Assembly: GCA_014529385.2 (NCBI GenBank)
Contig: CM043957.1
Coordinates: 67,415,503 to 67,479,502 of the forward strand
DNA length: 64,000 bases
Reading direction: 5' to 3'
Source of the DNA: Adiantum capillus-veneris
Taxonomy: Eukaryota > Streptophyta > Polypodiopsida > Polypodiales > Pteridaceae
The notes under the pieces were generated by a model that searched no databases, was not told the origin of the DNA, and was given only the letters and a program-made list of their open reading frames with translations. Position numbers and translations under genes: made by a program. This document shows, in pieces, positions 1 to 12,544 of the stretch (positions within the stretch are counted from its first letter, which is position 1; every line of letters starts with the position of its first letter).

Positions 1-3000
1 CGTAGGACCATCACTGAAGCGTAGCTATGAGCACAACAGTTTGATGTTCGAATCCCATGGCGCACATGTGTTGTTGTTAGGAGAGAAGGATGTACCTTCT
101 TCACCATTGATGTACAGCTGAGCTTATGCATCTCGTTTCTGATAATGAAATAGATCAAGTTTTATTGTGTTACTCGTTGTCTCATTTTCTCTCTAATATT
201 GAATCTGTTGAACATTCCTCAACGCCGCATGCTTCTCTCTCATCTCTTCCACCAATGGCTACTTCCAAACAAGCAAAAGTTGCTTGTGAGCTACAAAATT
301 TATTAAAGGAATTTCACGATGTTTTTCCTAATGATTTGCCATCAGGATTACCGTCGACACAATCGGTGCAACATAGCATTGATGTGGTTGCAGGCAGTAA
401 ACCTGTTAGTAAACCGCCCTTCTGTATGAGTTACTCTGAAGCTGTTGAGGTGGAACATCAGCTTGCTGACTACCTTAGCAAAGGGTTTATCCAGCCTAGT
501 TCTTCACCATGGGCTTCTCCTATCCTATTAGTGAAGAAAAAAGACGGTAGTATGCGCATGTGCGTAGAGTACCGTGGCTTAAATGCGGTTACTGTTAAGA
601 ACAAGTACCCATTGCCACGCGTGGATGAGTTTTTCGACAAACTCACTCATGCTCGTATTTTTACGAAAATAGACTTGCGATCAGGTTATCACCAAGTCCG
701 TATTCGACTTGCTGATATACCCAAAACTGCATTTCGAACAAGGTTTGGACACTACGAGTTTTTGGTTATGCCCTTTGGGTTAACCAATGCGCCCGCAACA
801 TTCATGACACTTATGGATAGTGTCTTGAAGCCATATTTGGACAAATTTGTCATCATTTTTCTTGATGACATTCTAGTATACAGTGCTTCTGAGGAAGAAC
901 ACTTGCAACATCTGAGGCAGGTGTTCGAATTGTTACAAACAAATAAATTATATGCCAAGGAATCTAAGTGTGATTTTTTGAAAGAAGAAATTCACCATCT
1001 TGGGCATGTTATTTCAGCTAATGGGCTATATATGGATCAGTCCAAAGTGGATACAATCAGGTAGTGGCCTTCTCCTAAAAATCTGGAGGAGTTACAGATT
1101 TTTTTAGGATTTGCAGGTTTTTATTGAAGGTTCATTAAAAACTATACTAATATTGTTGTTCCCATGACAGGCCAACTGAAAGGCAAAGGGAAATCTTTTC
1201 AGTGGAGACCCGCTCAACAGCACAGTTTTGATACGCTAAAGGATGCATTAGCTACAGCTCCCATACTAGCTATTGTAGATCCTTTGAAACCATTCGTTTT
1301 GGAAACGGATGCCAGTGACCGTGCTATTGGAGCAGTCCTGTTACAAGACAGACGGCCAAATGCATTTGAAAGAAAGAAGCTTGATGCAGCTTAGCAGAAC
1401 TACTCTGCTTATAAGCTCAAACTCTATGCAATAGTGTCTGCCTTAAAAACATGGCGGCATTATTTGTATGGTGCTCAGTTTGAGATTGTGTTTGACCATG
1501 AAAGCATCAAATGGTTTACACAACAAACAGATTTGAAGGGTCGGAAAGCCAGGTGGGCCGAGATTCTTCAGGAATATGACGCCAAGCTCCGGTATCGTAA
1601 AGGACAATACAATGTGGTGGCTGACACTCTAAGTCGTATGCAAGAGATCAATTCTCTCTTGTTCACGGAACTTCGTAGTGAATTTTTGGATTCTCTAAAG
1701 GACAAATATGAGCATGATGAAGCACTATCGAGTGATGAACTACAGTGATGGAAGCGTTTCACCATCGACAATGGATACCTACTCCATAAGGGGAGAGTTT
1801 GTGTACCAACGAACACAAACATTCGGTGCCAAATTCTTTATGAATGTCATGATAGTCCAAGTGCAGGGCACCTGGGTATTAGAAAGACTTACGCTCTCGT
1901 ACGACGACAGTTTTACTGGCCAGGTTTACATGGCTTTGTTCAAGCTTATGTCTTGCATTGCCAAAAATGTCAACTTAACAAAGCAGAGCACCTGAAATCA
2001 GGAGGACTCTTATATCCTCTGGAGATTCCCAATGGAAAATGGGAATGTATCTCTATGGACTTTATTGTGGGTTTACCAACCACTGTACGAGGTCATGACT
2101 CGGTATCGGTGGTTGTAGACCGGTTGACTAAACTATGTAAGTTTATTCCAAGCAATCAATGATTATGACTCCAGAACTAGCCAAGTTATTTATGGACAAT
2201 CTATACAAGTTGTATGGTTTTCCAAGTAACATTGTCATTGATCGTGATCCCAAGTTTAAAGGTCATTTTTGGAGGGTTGTGTTCAAACGATTGGGTACAC
2301 AACTAAACCTCAGTACAATCGATCATCCAAAAACAGATGGTCAGACTGAAAGAGTTAACCAAGTGCTAGAGGATGTGCTAAGAGCATACATTAGCAAGAA
2401 ACAGTCAGACTAGGAAGAATATTTACCTATTCTCGAGTTTGCCTACAATAGTACTAAGCATGTCACAGCTGGATTTAGTCCTTTCATGCTCATGTATGGG
2501 TTTCAACCTAGGTCACCTGTTACGGTGGGGTTGGCAACCGAAAAGCTCAACAGGTTAAGGATTTTCTCCAAGACCACATGGATATGCTGAAACTCACTCG
2601 TTAGAATGTCCGACAAGCGCAGGATCGGTATAAGAAGTACGCTGATGAGAAACGTCAGCAAGTTACCTTTGAGAAAGGGGAGGAAGTATTTTTGCGTGTG
2701 CCAGAACATTCAAAAATTCTTAAAACTGGGCCAGCACCTAATTATCTCCACGATATTGTGGGCCTTTCAAAATATTCAAGCGAGTAGGTGATTGTGCCTA
2801 CAAATTATTGTTACCTGCACATTCTCGTATTCATCCGGTGTTTCATGTAAGCTGTTTACGTAAGCGGTTACATGGGGACAACAATGTCATTGACCAACAG
2901 ATTTTGGTTGATTTTGTTGAACCTCCTACCTTACCGCATGAACCTGAACGCATTCTCGATATCATGATTTAGGTACACATCATCATGTACGTAAACAAGC

Positions 3001-3106
3001 CTTAATCAAGTGGAAAGATCGACCTGAGGAAGGTGGCACTTGGGAAAACATTAGTGTTCTTAAGAAGAAGTTCCCCACTTTTATTTTCGAGGATGAAAAC
3101 TCTTGT
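1..3106 (+). pseudogene. El-1 Ty3 pol remnant (RT, RNase H, integrase, chromodomain-like end)
   Basis: Homology runs from a post-protease linker (1-125) through the RT. RT blocks include the [25 protein letters not shown] and FLDDILVY motifs, so the YxDD-type catalytic site (FLDD) is intact at about 860-875. RNase H follows (1290-1640, ETDASDRAIGAVL), then integrase with its HHCC finger (about 1830-1995) and core (2040-2540), and a tail reading TWENISVLKKKFPTF near 3040-3085. The frame is broken by in-frame stops near 1062, 1125, 1392 and 1746. There are also frameshifts near 110, 2158 and 2545. This is a dead copy. The family resemblance to El-2 is strong, but it is not the same subfamily because the LTRs differ. 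Confidence 0.85.
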
Positions 3107-3121
3107 TTAAGGGGGGAGTAA

Positions 3122-3234
3122 TGTCAGGACAACGGCAAGGCCGGACTAGACAAGGGCAAGGTTGGGCTAGGCAATGTGGAACGGGAGTCCAACTAAGGCA
3201 AAGGGCTAGGAGCCACGCTATATAGTGGGTGGTT
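3122..3234 (+). repeat. El-1 3' LTR, first part
   Basis: Begins TGTCAGGACA directly after the polypurine tract and aligns with the reverse complement of the F LTRs (57458-57611, 62937-63090). It stops at TSD tggtt (3230-3234), where Copia-A begins. A decayed TATA-like CTATATAG lies near 3219. Confidence 0.85.
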
Positions 3235-3451
3235 TGTTGGGATTAAAGCCCAAGTGGCCTCTTATGCGGATATGGCCGGTCGCCCGCCTCACTCACTTTC
3301 CTCTAACTCTTTGTATATACTAACTTATACTTTGTGAATACTAAGGAATTGGGAGATAACCCTTCTAACAGTTCTCTACGTACTGTACTGTGTAAGCTCA
3401 CTGTGTGTGTGTGTGTGAGAGAGTCGACCCACACTCCGCTCCGCGACTTCA
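3235..3451 (+). repeat. Copia-A 5' LTR (217 bp)
   Basis: Bounded by TG...CA. It contains a TATA-like TATATA at 3314-3319, a short GT tract near 3405-3418, and is followed by the primer site. It is paired with 8543-8763. Confidence 0.95.
3314..3319 (+). promoter_or_regulatory. Putative TATA box of the Copia-A LTR
   Basis: TATATA within the 5' LTR, in the place expected for the U3 promoter. The same string is kept in the 3' LTR. There is no experimental support. Confidence 0.4.
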
Positions 3452-3453
3452 AT

Positions 3454-3465
3454 TGGTATCAGAGC
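3454..3465 (+). other. Copia-A primer binding site (initiator tRNA-Met)
   Basis: TGGTATCAGAGC, complementary to the 3' end of plant initiator tRNA-Met, two bases after the LTR end. Confidence 0.93.
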
Positions 3466-4492
3466 CTTGGTTCAGTGCGGATTTGTGCAATCGCGCGCGC
3501 GCGCACTTTTCCGGCAGATTCTGGATCCGGAGTTCAAAAATTCACACTCGGCGTTCCGGGAGCGTTTCCAGGAGGCGACCTGGGGTTTTACCCCCCTTTC
3601 AAAGCCGTTTATGCCCTCAGAATTTCGTTCTGAGCACTACAGCAGAAGATAGATTTCAGCCGCAAAAAAATCCGTCTTGTGTAGATTGGCAAGCAGGAGG
3701 TGGTCGACATCAATAACGGCATCGACATTCATCACTTATTAGTCTTCAGAGCATCATCTATAGACCAGGTACACATATATATCATCAGATATATATATTG
3801 CAGTCTGCATTGTTACTTCTTGTGCTTGCCAGGTTCCAGGGGAGGTGTGGCCATACGACGGCTTGACACCACTGGCATGTATTGCAGATTGATGTACTGT
3901 GATTGTGGGTCTGCTAGTTGTGAGTCACGCTAGCAGACAGACCGCCGCAGCGATCATAGGACAGTGATTGGTCTATTATAGGATGTATGCTAGTTCTGGG
4001 CAGTTTGCTGAGCCATCTGAGAGGGTCGTGTGTGAGGTTTTTTGAAGCCAAGCATTGGGGGCTGGGTTACCCAGTGTGAGGTGGATTAGGTTGCTGGAGT
4101 TCCCCTCTACACGCATCCTCTTCGGCGACTTTTATCCCTTAGGATGTATGACTTTGTGTAGACACTGGATTGCATCTTATGCGTCAGGCCGTTGAGGCAT
4201 TGTTCAGGGTTCAGTCTTGAGACAGATACAGGTTCTGTCATCGCCCAGAGAGGAGACAGTGTATGCTTACAGGATTTGTCACTGGTCAGCTATTTATGAT
4301 TGTTTTTTGAGCTATCTTTTGGTTCCCAGAGCTCAGTTTACAGGGGAGACTCTGTCAAAAATTTTCAAAATACTGATAGTTCCTGAGGAGAGGTGTTCAG
4401 CTTGTTGATTACAGCTTGTTTACTGTGTACAGAGGCCAGTTTACAGGGGAAACTCTGCCGGATTTTTCTCAGGAGTAAGCAGTTTGGCAGAT
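3466..4492 (+). other. Copia-A untranslated leader
   Basis: About 1 kb between primer site and the gag start, with no convincing coding frame. It contains a GC-alternating run (gcgcgcgcgc near 3493) and AT runs (atatatat near 3790). Open frames seen here are short and lack similarity to known proteins. Confidence 0.6.
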
Positions 4493-7400
4493 ATGGCATC
4501 TTCTCAAAGTGAGACTCTTTACAACATAAAGAAGCTGGATGGCACAAACTTTCCATTCTGGAAGAAGCAGATTTGGCAGGTTTTGGTGCAGAAAAAACAA
4601 GGGAAGCCACTGAAGCTCAAAGGGGAGAGAGCAGAAGGTATGGCTGAAGATGAGTGGGAAGAGCTTGACGAGTTAGCTTGTTCCACAATCATGCTGACAC
4701 TGGCAGAAAATGTTTACTTCAACGTAGCAGAAGAGACTACAGCGTATGGCGTATGGCAAAAGCTATGTGGTATGTACGAGAAACAAAGTGCTGCTTCTCA
4801 GATTTATTGGCTCAAGAAATTGGTGGATTTGAAGATGAAGGAAGGGACAGCCATGTCAAATCATCTGAATGAATTTCACACAATTTTCAGCCAGTTAACA
4901 GCACAGGAGATAGTCTTTCCAGATTCAGTGAAGGCTATGTTTCTCTTAATCACTTTGCCAGACAGTTGGGATACTTTTCGTACAGCGTTAAGTAATTCTG
5001 TCGCGCCAGAAGGTCTTACAAGTGCCAATGTAGAAGGCAGCTTGCTCACAGAGGAAGTGAACAGGAAGAACATTGACAAAGGCAAAGGCAATAGTGCTTT
5101 GGTCGTTCGAGGGAGACAACAGTTTAAAGAGAAGAAGGGTAAGAAGGCACAAAACCGAAGTAAGTCTCGTGATTCGAAGTCAAAGGATGACATAGAATGC
5201 TACCATTGTGGCAAGAAGGGTCACATGAAGCGAGACTGTACGAAGTGGAAACAAGAAAAAGGAAAAACAAAGAGTTCTGAGCAAGATGAAAAGAAGAGTT
5301 CAGTGAAGATTGAAGAGGTGAATGTCACAGGATCTGGTTCAGACAGTGATTCTGGTATAGCAGCTGGTGACATCTTCCTTACAAGCAATCTTGATTCTGT
5401 TTTCTTGACTGCAGAGGATGGACATGCTATGAGTGATTGGATTATCGACTCAGGGGCATCTTTACATGTTTCTCCGCACAAAGAGTGGTTTACATCATAT
5501 GTGGCTACTAAAGATTATGTCAGACTTGGCAATGAGCAGGTTTGTGACATACTTGGAGTGGGAGATGTGCAGTTGAAGTTTTAGAATGGCTCTTCTTTAT
5601 GGTTCAAGAATGTCAGACATGTTCCAGCAATCCGAAAGAGCTTGATTAGTACAGGGAAGTTGGATGATGCGGGTTATGTGACAGTTTTTGGGAACAACGC
5701 TTGGAAGATCTCCAAAGGTTCGATGACTGTAGCACATGGCAGCAAGTCAGGAACTCTGTACACTTTACATGTTTCAGAGGTTAAAAACCATGTAATTAAT
5801 GTGATTGAGCAGCCAAGTGTGTCACTGTGGCATCGTAGGTTGGGACATATGTCAAAAAGAGGAATGGAAATACTTTCTCATTATGGTTATTTGCCTGGCT
5901 TTTCATTTCAAGATTTCGAGTTTTGTGAGCATTGTGTTTATGGTAAGCAAACACAGGAACCGCACAGATCAAAGAGGAATCGTAGGGACGAACGGTTAGC
6001 TCTTGTACACAGTGATCTATGCGGACCAATGCCTAGTTTGTCACTAGGGGGAGCAGCGTACTTTTGTACATTCATAGATGACTATTCTCGCAAAGTATGG
6101 GTTTACTTCTTGAAGCACAAGGATGAGGTGCTCAAGGTCTTTAAGACATTCTTGCAGCTGGTGGAGAATCAGAGTGGTCAGAAGCTGAAGTGCTTGAGAA
6201 CTGACAATGGTGGAGAGTACGTTTCCAAAGCTTTTCAAGACTTTTGTGAAGCAAAAGGGATTAAGCGGGAACTTACTGCACCATATAATCCTTCACAGAA
6301 TGGGGTTGCAGAACGTATGAATAGGACCATACAAGAGAAGGTCAGAAGCATGTTGTCAAATGCTGAGTTGCCTAATGGATTTTGGGCGGAAGCAGTGGCT
6401 ACAGCAGTCCATTTGATCAACAGGTCTCCTAGTAGGGTTCTGGATAAGAGTGCAGTGGCCGAGATGCTATGGACAGGCAAGGCACCTTCGTATAAGCATC
6501 TCAGAGTCTTTGGTTGTGAAGCTTATAGCCATATTCCTAAGGAGTTCAGAAATAAGTTAGAACCAAAGAGCAAGAAGTGTATATTTCTTGGCTACGGAGA
6601 ATCGGGCGAAATGGGTTACCGGCTTTGGGATCCTGAGTCCAGAAAGCTTATTCGTAGCAATGATGTGTATTTCAATGAAGCCAAGTTTCACGCTAAGCCA
6701 GAGAAGACAGAGGAGATCAGAAGAGTTGTCTTCAGGGAAGATGGACCTAGTGCTAGCACATCAAGACAGCATGGTCAGGCTCAGGAACAGCCTATAGTGG
6801 CTAGAGAGGCAGAATCAGTTGTGGTGAGACGTTCTGAGCGTGTCTCCAAACCACCTGATCATTATGTGCCATCTCTAAATTATGTCATGCTCACAGATTG
6901 CGGAGAACCATCTTGTTACAAGGAAGCATTACAAGTGGTTGACTCGAAAAAATGGCAGTTGGCCATGCAGTCAGAGATGACAGCTCTGCATAAAAACCAG
7001 ACATGGAAGTTGGTTAAATTACCACAGGGCAAAAAGGCTCTACCTTGTAAATGGGTTTACAGGTATAAGATCACCGCTCATGATAGTCAGCCAAAGTACA
7101 AAGCAAGGCTTGTTGCCGAGGGCTTTAAGCAAGAACAAGGCATTGACTTTGATGAAGTCTTCTCTCCAGTGGTCAAGATGACTACATTGAGATGCTTTCT
7201 TGCATTGGTTGCTATATTGGATTTGGTGTTGCACCAAATGGATGTCAAGACAGCGTTCTTGCATGGTGATTTAGATGTGGAAATTTACATGCAGCAGCCA
7301 GAAGGGTTTGTTGAGAAAGGCATGGAACATTTGGTATGCCAGTTGTTAAAGAGTCTTTATGGCTTAAAACAATCACCGAGGGCATGGTACCATAAGTTCC

Positions 7401-8458
7401 ACCAGTTTATGCTTTCTCAAGGCTACAAACGTAGTGAGTTCGATCACTGTCTATATACAAAGAAGGCTAAGGATGGCAGTTGGCTGATCCTTATTTTGTA
7501 TGTGGATGACATGTTGATTGCTGGCAAACACTTGGAAGAAATTTCAGCTTTGAAGTCAAAGATGGCAAAATCGTTTGACATGAAAGACATGGGTGAGGCA
7601 AGTCATATACTTGGTATGCGCATTGAGAGAGACAGATCAAAGAAGTTGATTTGGTTATCTCAAACAGAGTATATTGACAAGGTTTTGCAACGTTTCAATA
7701 TGGAGAAGGGAAAGGCATTGAGTGTTCCATTGCCACCATATGTGAAACTTAGCAAACAAGATTGTCCTGTGTCTGAGGAAGAAAAGGCTGAAATGGATAA
7801 GATTCCATATGCGTCTGCAGTGGGTAGTTTGATGTATGCAATGATTGCTACACGTCCGGATATTGCATTTGCAATGGGAGTGGTTAGCAGATATATGTCA
7901 AATCCCGGCAAGAAACATTGGGAGGCAGTGAAAGGTATCATGAGATACTTAAAACATACAAAGAGTATGCGCATATGCTATGGTAGTCAGGATTTGAGTG
8001 TCAGAGGATACACTGACTCAGATTATGCAGGAGACTTGGATAAGAGGAGATCTACATCAGGCTATGTCTTTACATTGGCTGGAGGTGCCATATCATGGCG
8101 ATCTCGATTACAAGATTGTGTTACGCAGTCTACTACAGAAGCTGAGTATGTTGCAGCAAATGAGGCATGCAAAGAAGCTATTTGGCTTGGTAGATTGGTT
8201 GCAGACTTGGGAATCAATGCAGATATGCCAGAGTTATATTGTGATAGTCAAAGTGCTATACAATTGGCAAAGAATTCAGTGCTCCATTCGAAGACTAAGC
8301 ATATTGATGTGAAATATCACTTCATTAGGGAAGTACTTGAAGACAAGCAGATACAACTGCTGAAGATCCACACCAAGGACAATCCTGCTGATCTACTCAC
8401 AAAGGGACTTCCAGGAGAGGGCTTTGTGCATTGTCGTGAGTTATTGGGCATTGGATAG
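4493..8458 (+). pseudogene. Copia-A gag-pol polyprotein, one in-frame stop
   Basis: The start is taken as ATG 4493 (MASSQSETLYNIKKLDG); the codon 9 bp upstream in the same frame is TTG. Domains in order: copia gag (residues about 1-220), zinc knuckle CYHCGKKGHMKRDC (about 240), aspartic protease WIIDSGASLH (about 320), pre-integrase zinc region HRRLGH...CEHC, integrase core with HSDLCGP, TDNGGEY and NGVAERMNR, RT with LYVDDML, and RNase H with TDSDYAGD ending in the typical TKHIDVKYH and PADLLTKGLP blocks. A TAG at 5582-5584 (codon 364) interrupts the frame just after the protease. On both sides the frame is the same and open, so one base change would explain the break. Integrase and RT catalytic residues are otherwise present. 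Confidence 0.93.
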
Positions 8459-8542
8459 ATGGCAGCCATGTAAATCTTTGTACATTTATGTTCATAGATT
8501 TACAGTTACTTAAAGTGCCACATTGGACTTTAAGTGGGAGGT

Positions 8543-8763
8543 TGTTGGGATTAAAGCCCAAGTGGCCTCTTATGCGGATATGGCCGCCCGCCCGCCTAAC
8601 TCACTTTCCTCTAACTCTTTGTATATACTAACTTATACTTTGTGAATACTAAGGAATTGGGAGATAAACCTTCTAACAGTTCTCTGCGTACTGTACTGTG
8701 TAAGCTCACTGTGTGTGTGTGTGTGTGAGAGAGAGTCAACCCACGCTCCGCTCCGCGACTTCA
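8543..8763 (+). repeat. Copia-A 3' LTR (221 bp)
   Basis: Second copy of the 3235-3451 LTR, preceded by a polypurine tract and followed by TSD tggtt. The GT/GA microsatellite is longer here than in the 5' copy. Confidence 0.95.
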
Positions 8764-8768
8764 TGGTT

Positions 8769-8808
8769 GGGAGGTGGACTCCAAGTTTCTAGTTCCCCTT
8801 GTCTAACA
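8769..8808 (+). repeat. El-1 3' LTR, second part
   Basis: Continues the El-1 LTR after Copia-A (GGGAGGTGGACTCC through TCTAACA). It matches the end of the F LTR family in reverse complement. Confidence 0.8.
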
Positions 8809-8860
8809 GGTGCAATGCATGTAGTCACAATTGTATTTTTAGATGCAGATTTATGCTGTG

Positions 8861-10795
8861 AGACATCATACGCGTATAATGTCTAGGTGCTCAAAATTAA
8901 GTGATATTTCATATGTGCATTGCTTATCATGTACATCATGGGTATATGCATGAATTTCAATTTGGATGTCATTTGGACAAGTTGTGACCATTAGAACTCC
9001 CTACAAGCTCTGAAGCTAGATTTTGGCTTAGTTTTGAGCAAATGAGGCTCAAATGGGGTGAAACTAGGTAAATTCTCTCATATTCATGTGGTAAGGGCTT
9101 AGAGGGGGTCAAGTTAGCCTCGAGGTTCATCTTCAGGCCAGTGAGATATGATGTCTACTTTGTTCAAAATGGCTCAAACTTGTAGTGTAGTTCCTTAGCA
9201 TGGTATAGACGCTTGTGATGTTAGAATCTGATTTGGGTTTCATCTCATGTGATTGGAGTGAATAATCAAGTATAGAGCTTTGGATTCCAAAATCTGGGTT
9301 TAGATGGGTATACAGATACAAAACTTGATGAGACTTGGGTTTTGGGCTAAGATTAATGGGGTAAAGGCATTGGAAGTGAGAAATTTCTCCATAATCATCA
9401 TTTGGCCCTCTGTAGACATTATATGCAGATAATGTCTCTTTTAAGATTTTTTGCCCAGACTTCATCTGTAGCATCCCCAGGTGATTGGAAATTCTTTGAT
9501 CATCTCTGATTTTGATTTGGAGATGAGTCATGTGTTTTGGGACCATAGAATGTTTCTCTTGCTGGGATTTTTTGATTTTGGGTTCCAAGTGGTCACAACC
9601 TTGCTCAATTTTGTCCAAATTGAGTGCATGGCTTTTATATAATATGGTGAACATGCTTCTAATGAAAAATGGGGCATTGGGCATCTGTATAAGAGAGAAG
9701 ACAATATATGCGTATAATAATTACTAATGCAAAATAGCTTGAGACGCCATAGGTAGGTTGTGCAAAGCTTGTGCATGATGTCCATGGTCTCTGATTTGAA
9801 TTTGAGCTTGTAAATTGGTGTCAAAGAGCTTGAAGAGGTTTTTGCATACAGAATTCTGCCTTTTTGAGTGATTGAAGGTCAAAAGATATCCAAAAGTGAT
9901 GAAAATGTGTTGGGAAGCTCATAATGATGTGTATAAAGAGTTATAGTTTCCAAATTCACAATAGCCTTTCAATTCAAGACTTTTAGACATTATACACGTA
10001 TAATGTTTACTTTGGCATTTTTGGCTTAAACTTGTGGTTGAGGTAGCTCATGATGTGTGTATGGCTTTGATATGTGCAAATATGAAATTGGACTAGTGCC
10101 CATGAGGACAAGGTCATAGAAACATTTTATGCCACTTTGATTTGGAAATTAATGTAAGTGGTGATCAAAACATGCATAAAGCTACCCAAACTTGGTGTGA
10201 AGACTATATGTGATATGCTTTACAATTTTGATGTTCAGGGTATTGACAAAATTCCCCTGACAGGTATAGACATTATACGCATATAATGTCTATTTTTGCA
10301 AAATGGATTTTTGAGCATAGGCACATGATGGTTAGGCTGTGTGATTGCAATGTTAAAATGCCCCTATGACAGATATAGACATTATATGCGTATAATGTCT
10401 ATTTTTGCAAAATGGATTTTTGAGCATAGGCACATGATGGTTAGGCTATGTGATTGCAATGTGTAAAATTCCCCTCTAACAGGTATAGACATTATACACG
10501 TATAATGTCTATTTTTGCAAAATGGATTTTTGAGCATAAGCACATGATGGTTAGGCTATGTGATTGCAATGTGTAAAATTTCACTTGACTTGAAGCACTT
10601 TTGATAAGTCCAAAGACAAATTATGGGATTAGGTTGGGACTTTGCGTTTTTTGGGTCTTGAGTACCCTAATTGGCTCCAAATCTTATGAAATCTTATGTG
10701 CTCCATGTTTACGGTATGCATAATGGGTTGGTGAAGTCAAGTGAGTGAATTTTGTGCAAAATTTGACTGTGAGACATCATACGCGTATGATGTCT
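8861..10795. repeat. Dispersed 24-bp palindromes, D type
   Basis: Copies at 8861, 9414, 9985, 10268, 10377, 10487 and 10772, each 24 bp, and a degraded one near 9699. The general form is AGACAT-Y-A-TA-CGCG-TA-T-R-ATGTCT. The 10772-10795 copy is a perfect palindrome; the others have one to three mismatched pairs, mostly in the central ACGCGT. Spacing is irregular except for the 110-bp tandem units. Confidence 0.85.
10248..10580. repeat. Three tandem copies of a 110-bp unit
   Basis: The units begin near 10248, 10356 and 10464. Each has a CCCCT-rich start, a palindrome, and then the same text (ATTTTTGCAAAATGGATTTT, a GAGCATA block, and GTGATTGCAATG). Palindrome starts at 10268, 10377 and 10487 give periods of 109 and 110 bp. 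Copies differ by only a few bases. Confidence 0.9.
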
Positions 10796-12544
10796 CCTTG
10801 ATAAAAAGTGAGTTTGATGCCTTGGGATGTTTTTTGCTTGTGCCCTAGGCACCAATAGCTAGTTTTCAACTTAAAATGTCAGATGTTTAGCTTAGAAACT
10901 CCCTGTTTGGACTTTCAGTCTCCGAAAGGGATTTCTTCATTTGAGGACGTCTTCCCGCAAATATTCTTCTTGAGCTCCATCTCCCAAGCATGTGGATGCA
11001 GAAGGGCACCTTTCCATGGATTTGATGTATTGTTTGAACTCACGGATACCCTTTTTGGCAATTTGTCGCTCAAATAGCGTAATTTGATGAGGTGATGGTC
11101 GGCGACAATTTTCCTTGATGTTTGACCTTACATGTTGGTTTTCGATGATATGTTGATGATGCCTGTGAAGTTTGGTGGCAAACAGACACCTCGCTTGGCC
11201 GTGAGGACCAAATGATGCTTTGCGTGTCTGAAGTCTAACTCAATGTTTTGGTCCACTTTTTTATGATAGATTCAGCAGTAGGTTACCTTGGCTTCCAGAC
11301 ATACTTGAGACATAACTTCTCATGAAGTTTTACGTCGTTTCAGTTATCCCTTTTCGATTAGCTTCTGTCGTGCCCGAAGAGGTTAGAGTTTTTTCGGTTA
11401 ACCTAAACCCGCATTGGAGGTCATAGAGGTGTTCTCTTAGGTTAGGGTTAACCTCCTGTGAAGTTTTGTACCTACCGGATCAGTGGTTGAAGCGTTCGTC
11501 CCCATTTCGGTTTCTTTCCCGCTGCGATGCCACATTACCGTTTTTTGGAGTTTTTTGCAACAAAGAGAGTATAGAACAAGGAGAGCACATAGTAACAAGT
11601 CTACCTCTCATGTCTGACGTCGGTCGGTGTGTCATATGGAGTCATAGAAGGTCCGTGCGCTCTAGGTCTCTAAAGCTCTCTCTCACTTGTGAATAGTGAA
11701 AATGAGCTAATAAGTGGACCCAAATAAACTTATATCGGGGTTTCCCAGACCACTTGTTACCAAATTTAACATATGCTTCTATCTTGTTGCAAAAGGTACT
11801 TTAGGCTCAGAAATTTTTTCATTTGGACTCCGTTTACTCTGTTTTCGGAAAATTTGTCATTTCGTCCAAAAATTGGCCAAATCGGCTTTCCGTAACTTTT
11901 CTCATACTTGCACTCCATCATCACCATAAGCTGTTGTTGACTTACCGATCACTCCCATATTTTTCTTTTGTCACCATGTCGCTATTTCACCTACTTTTTC
12001 TATTTTCTTTGTTTTTCCCTGAAAATTAACAAAAAATAGAGGAAAATAGCTACCTTGACCCAAAAAATATCCCTAAATCAAGATAATTAGATAATAGCAT
12101 AATAAACCACTTTATACAACTATTTGTAGTATTTTTGGCCAGATTGCTCCGTTTTCTCACTTTTTAGCATGAAAATTGTAATTTTTACATATATACACAC
12201 ACACCTAGAGGCTCATCTTTGGTGTTTGTCCTCTATTTCCTATTGTAACACATTAATTAAGGGCATATATACTCAAGTTTACCAAAATTCTCACAATCAA
12301 ACACAAAAAACCCACAAAGTCATGGAAAACAGTGCCCTTTTTTTCCACTTGGGTTCGCATTGAGAATGCCTCCCCCCTTCCTTGTTGAAGTCCTCCTGCA
12401 CGACGGTGTGTTGCCCGAGGATATGTGCTCTTCTTGGGAATTAAGAATGTGCTAATGCACGCCATGTAATGTGGCCCTATATGCATACTCAAGCAATGCA
12501 TGAAAAAATTAATGTTCTGTGAGAGGAAGATATAAGCATGATGC

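Larger units (their letters stand above)
3235..8763 (+). mobile_element. Copia-A: Ty1/copia element, 5529 bp, TSD tggtt
   Basis: The LTRs at 3235-3451 and 8543-8763 start TGTTGGGATT and end GCGACTTCA. The flanking TSD is tggtt at 3230-3234 and 8764-8768. The primer site at 3454 matches initiator tRNA-Met and the polypurine tract is TAAGTGGGAGGT (8531-8542). By eye the LTRs differ at about 7 substitutions in 217 bp, plus one GT-repeat length change. It inserted into the El-1 LTR. The gag-pol order (protease, integrase, RT, RNase H) is that of copia elements. A single nonsense codon breaks the frame. Confidence 0.96.
1..8808 (+). mobile_element. El-1: partial Ty3/gypsy chromovirus, 3' half, split by Copia-A
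   Basis: The 5' end lies outside the window. What remains is the region after the protease, reverse transcriptase, RNase H, integrase, a chromodomain-like tail, a polypurine tract (TTAAGGGGGGAGTAA, about 3107-3121) and the 3' LTR. The LTR starts TGTCAGGACA at 3122 and is cut at 3234 by Copia-A. It resumes at 8769 and ends TCTAACA at 8808, so its total length is about 153 bp. The same LTR family bounds element F (57458-63090), which shows what the uncut LTR looks like. After 8808 the sequence is element D, so El-1 probably inserted into D; the matching 5' junction is off-window. Confidence 0.85.
8809..12360 (-). other. Element D 3' non-coding region
   Basis: About 3.5 kb without a credible gene on either strand. 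It holds seven or eight 24-bp palindromic sites (8861-10795) and a three-copy 110-bp repeat (10248-10580). It is assigned to D because the purine-rich tract at about 12360-12380 and its flank match element C at 52820-52850, in the same position after the WIPK segment. The part 10860-12300 shows AT-rich unique sequence. Confidence 0.5.

Noticed and set aside
8861-10795. Spaced palindromic repeats could look like a CRISPR array
   Set aside because: Spacing varies from about 110 to over 500 bp, the repeats differ, there are no cas genes, and the setting is a plant LTR element.
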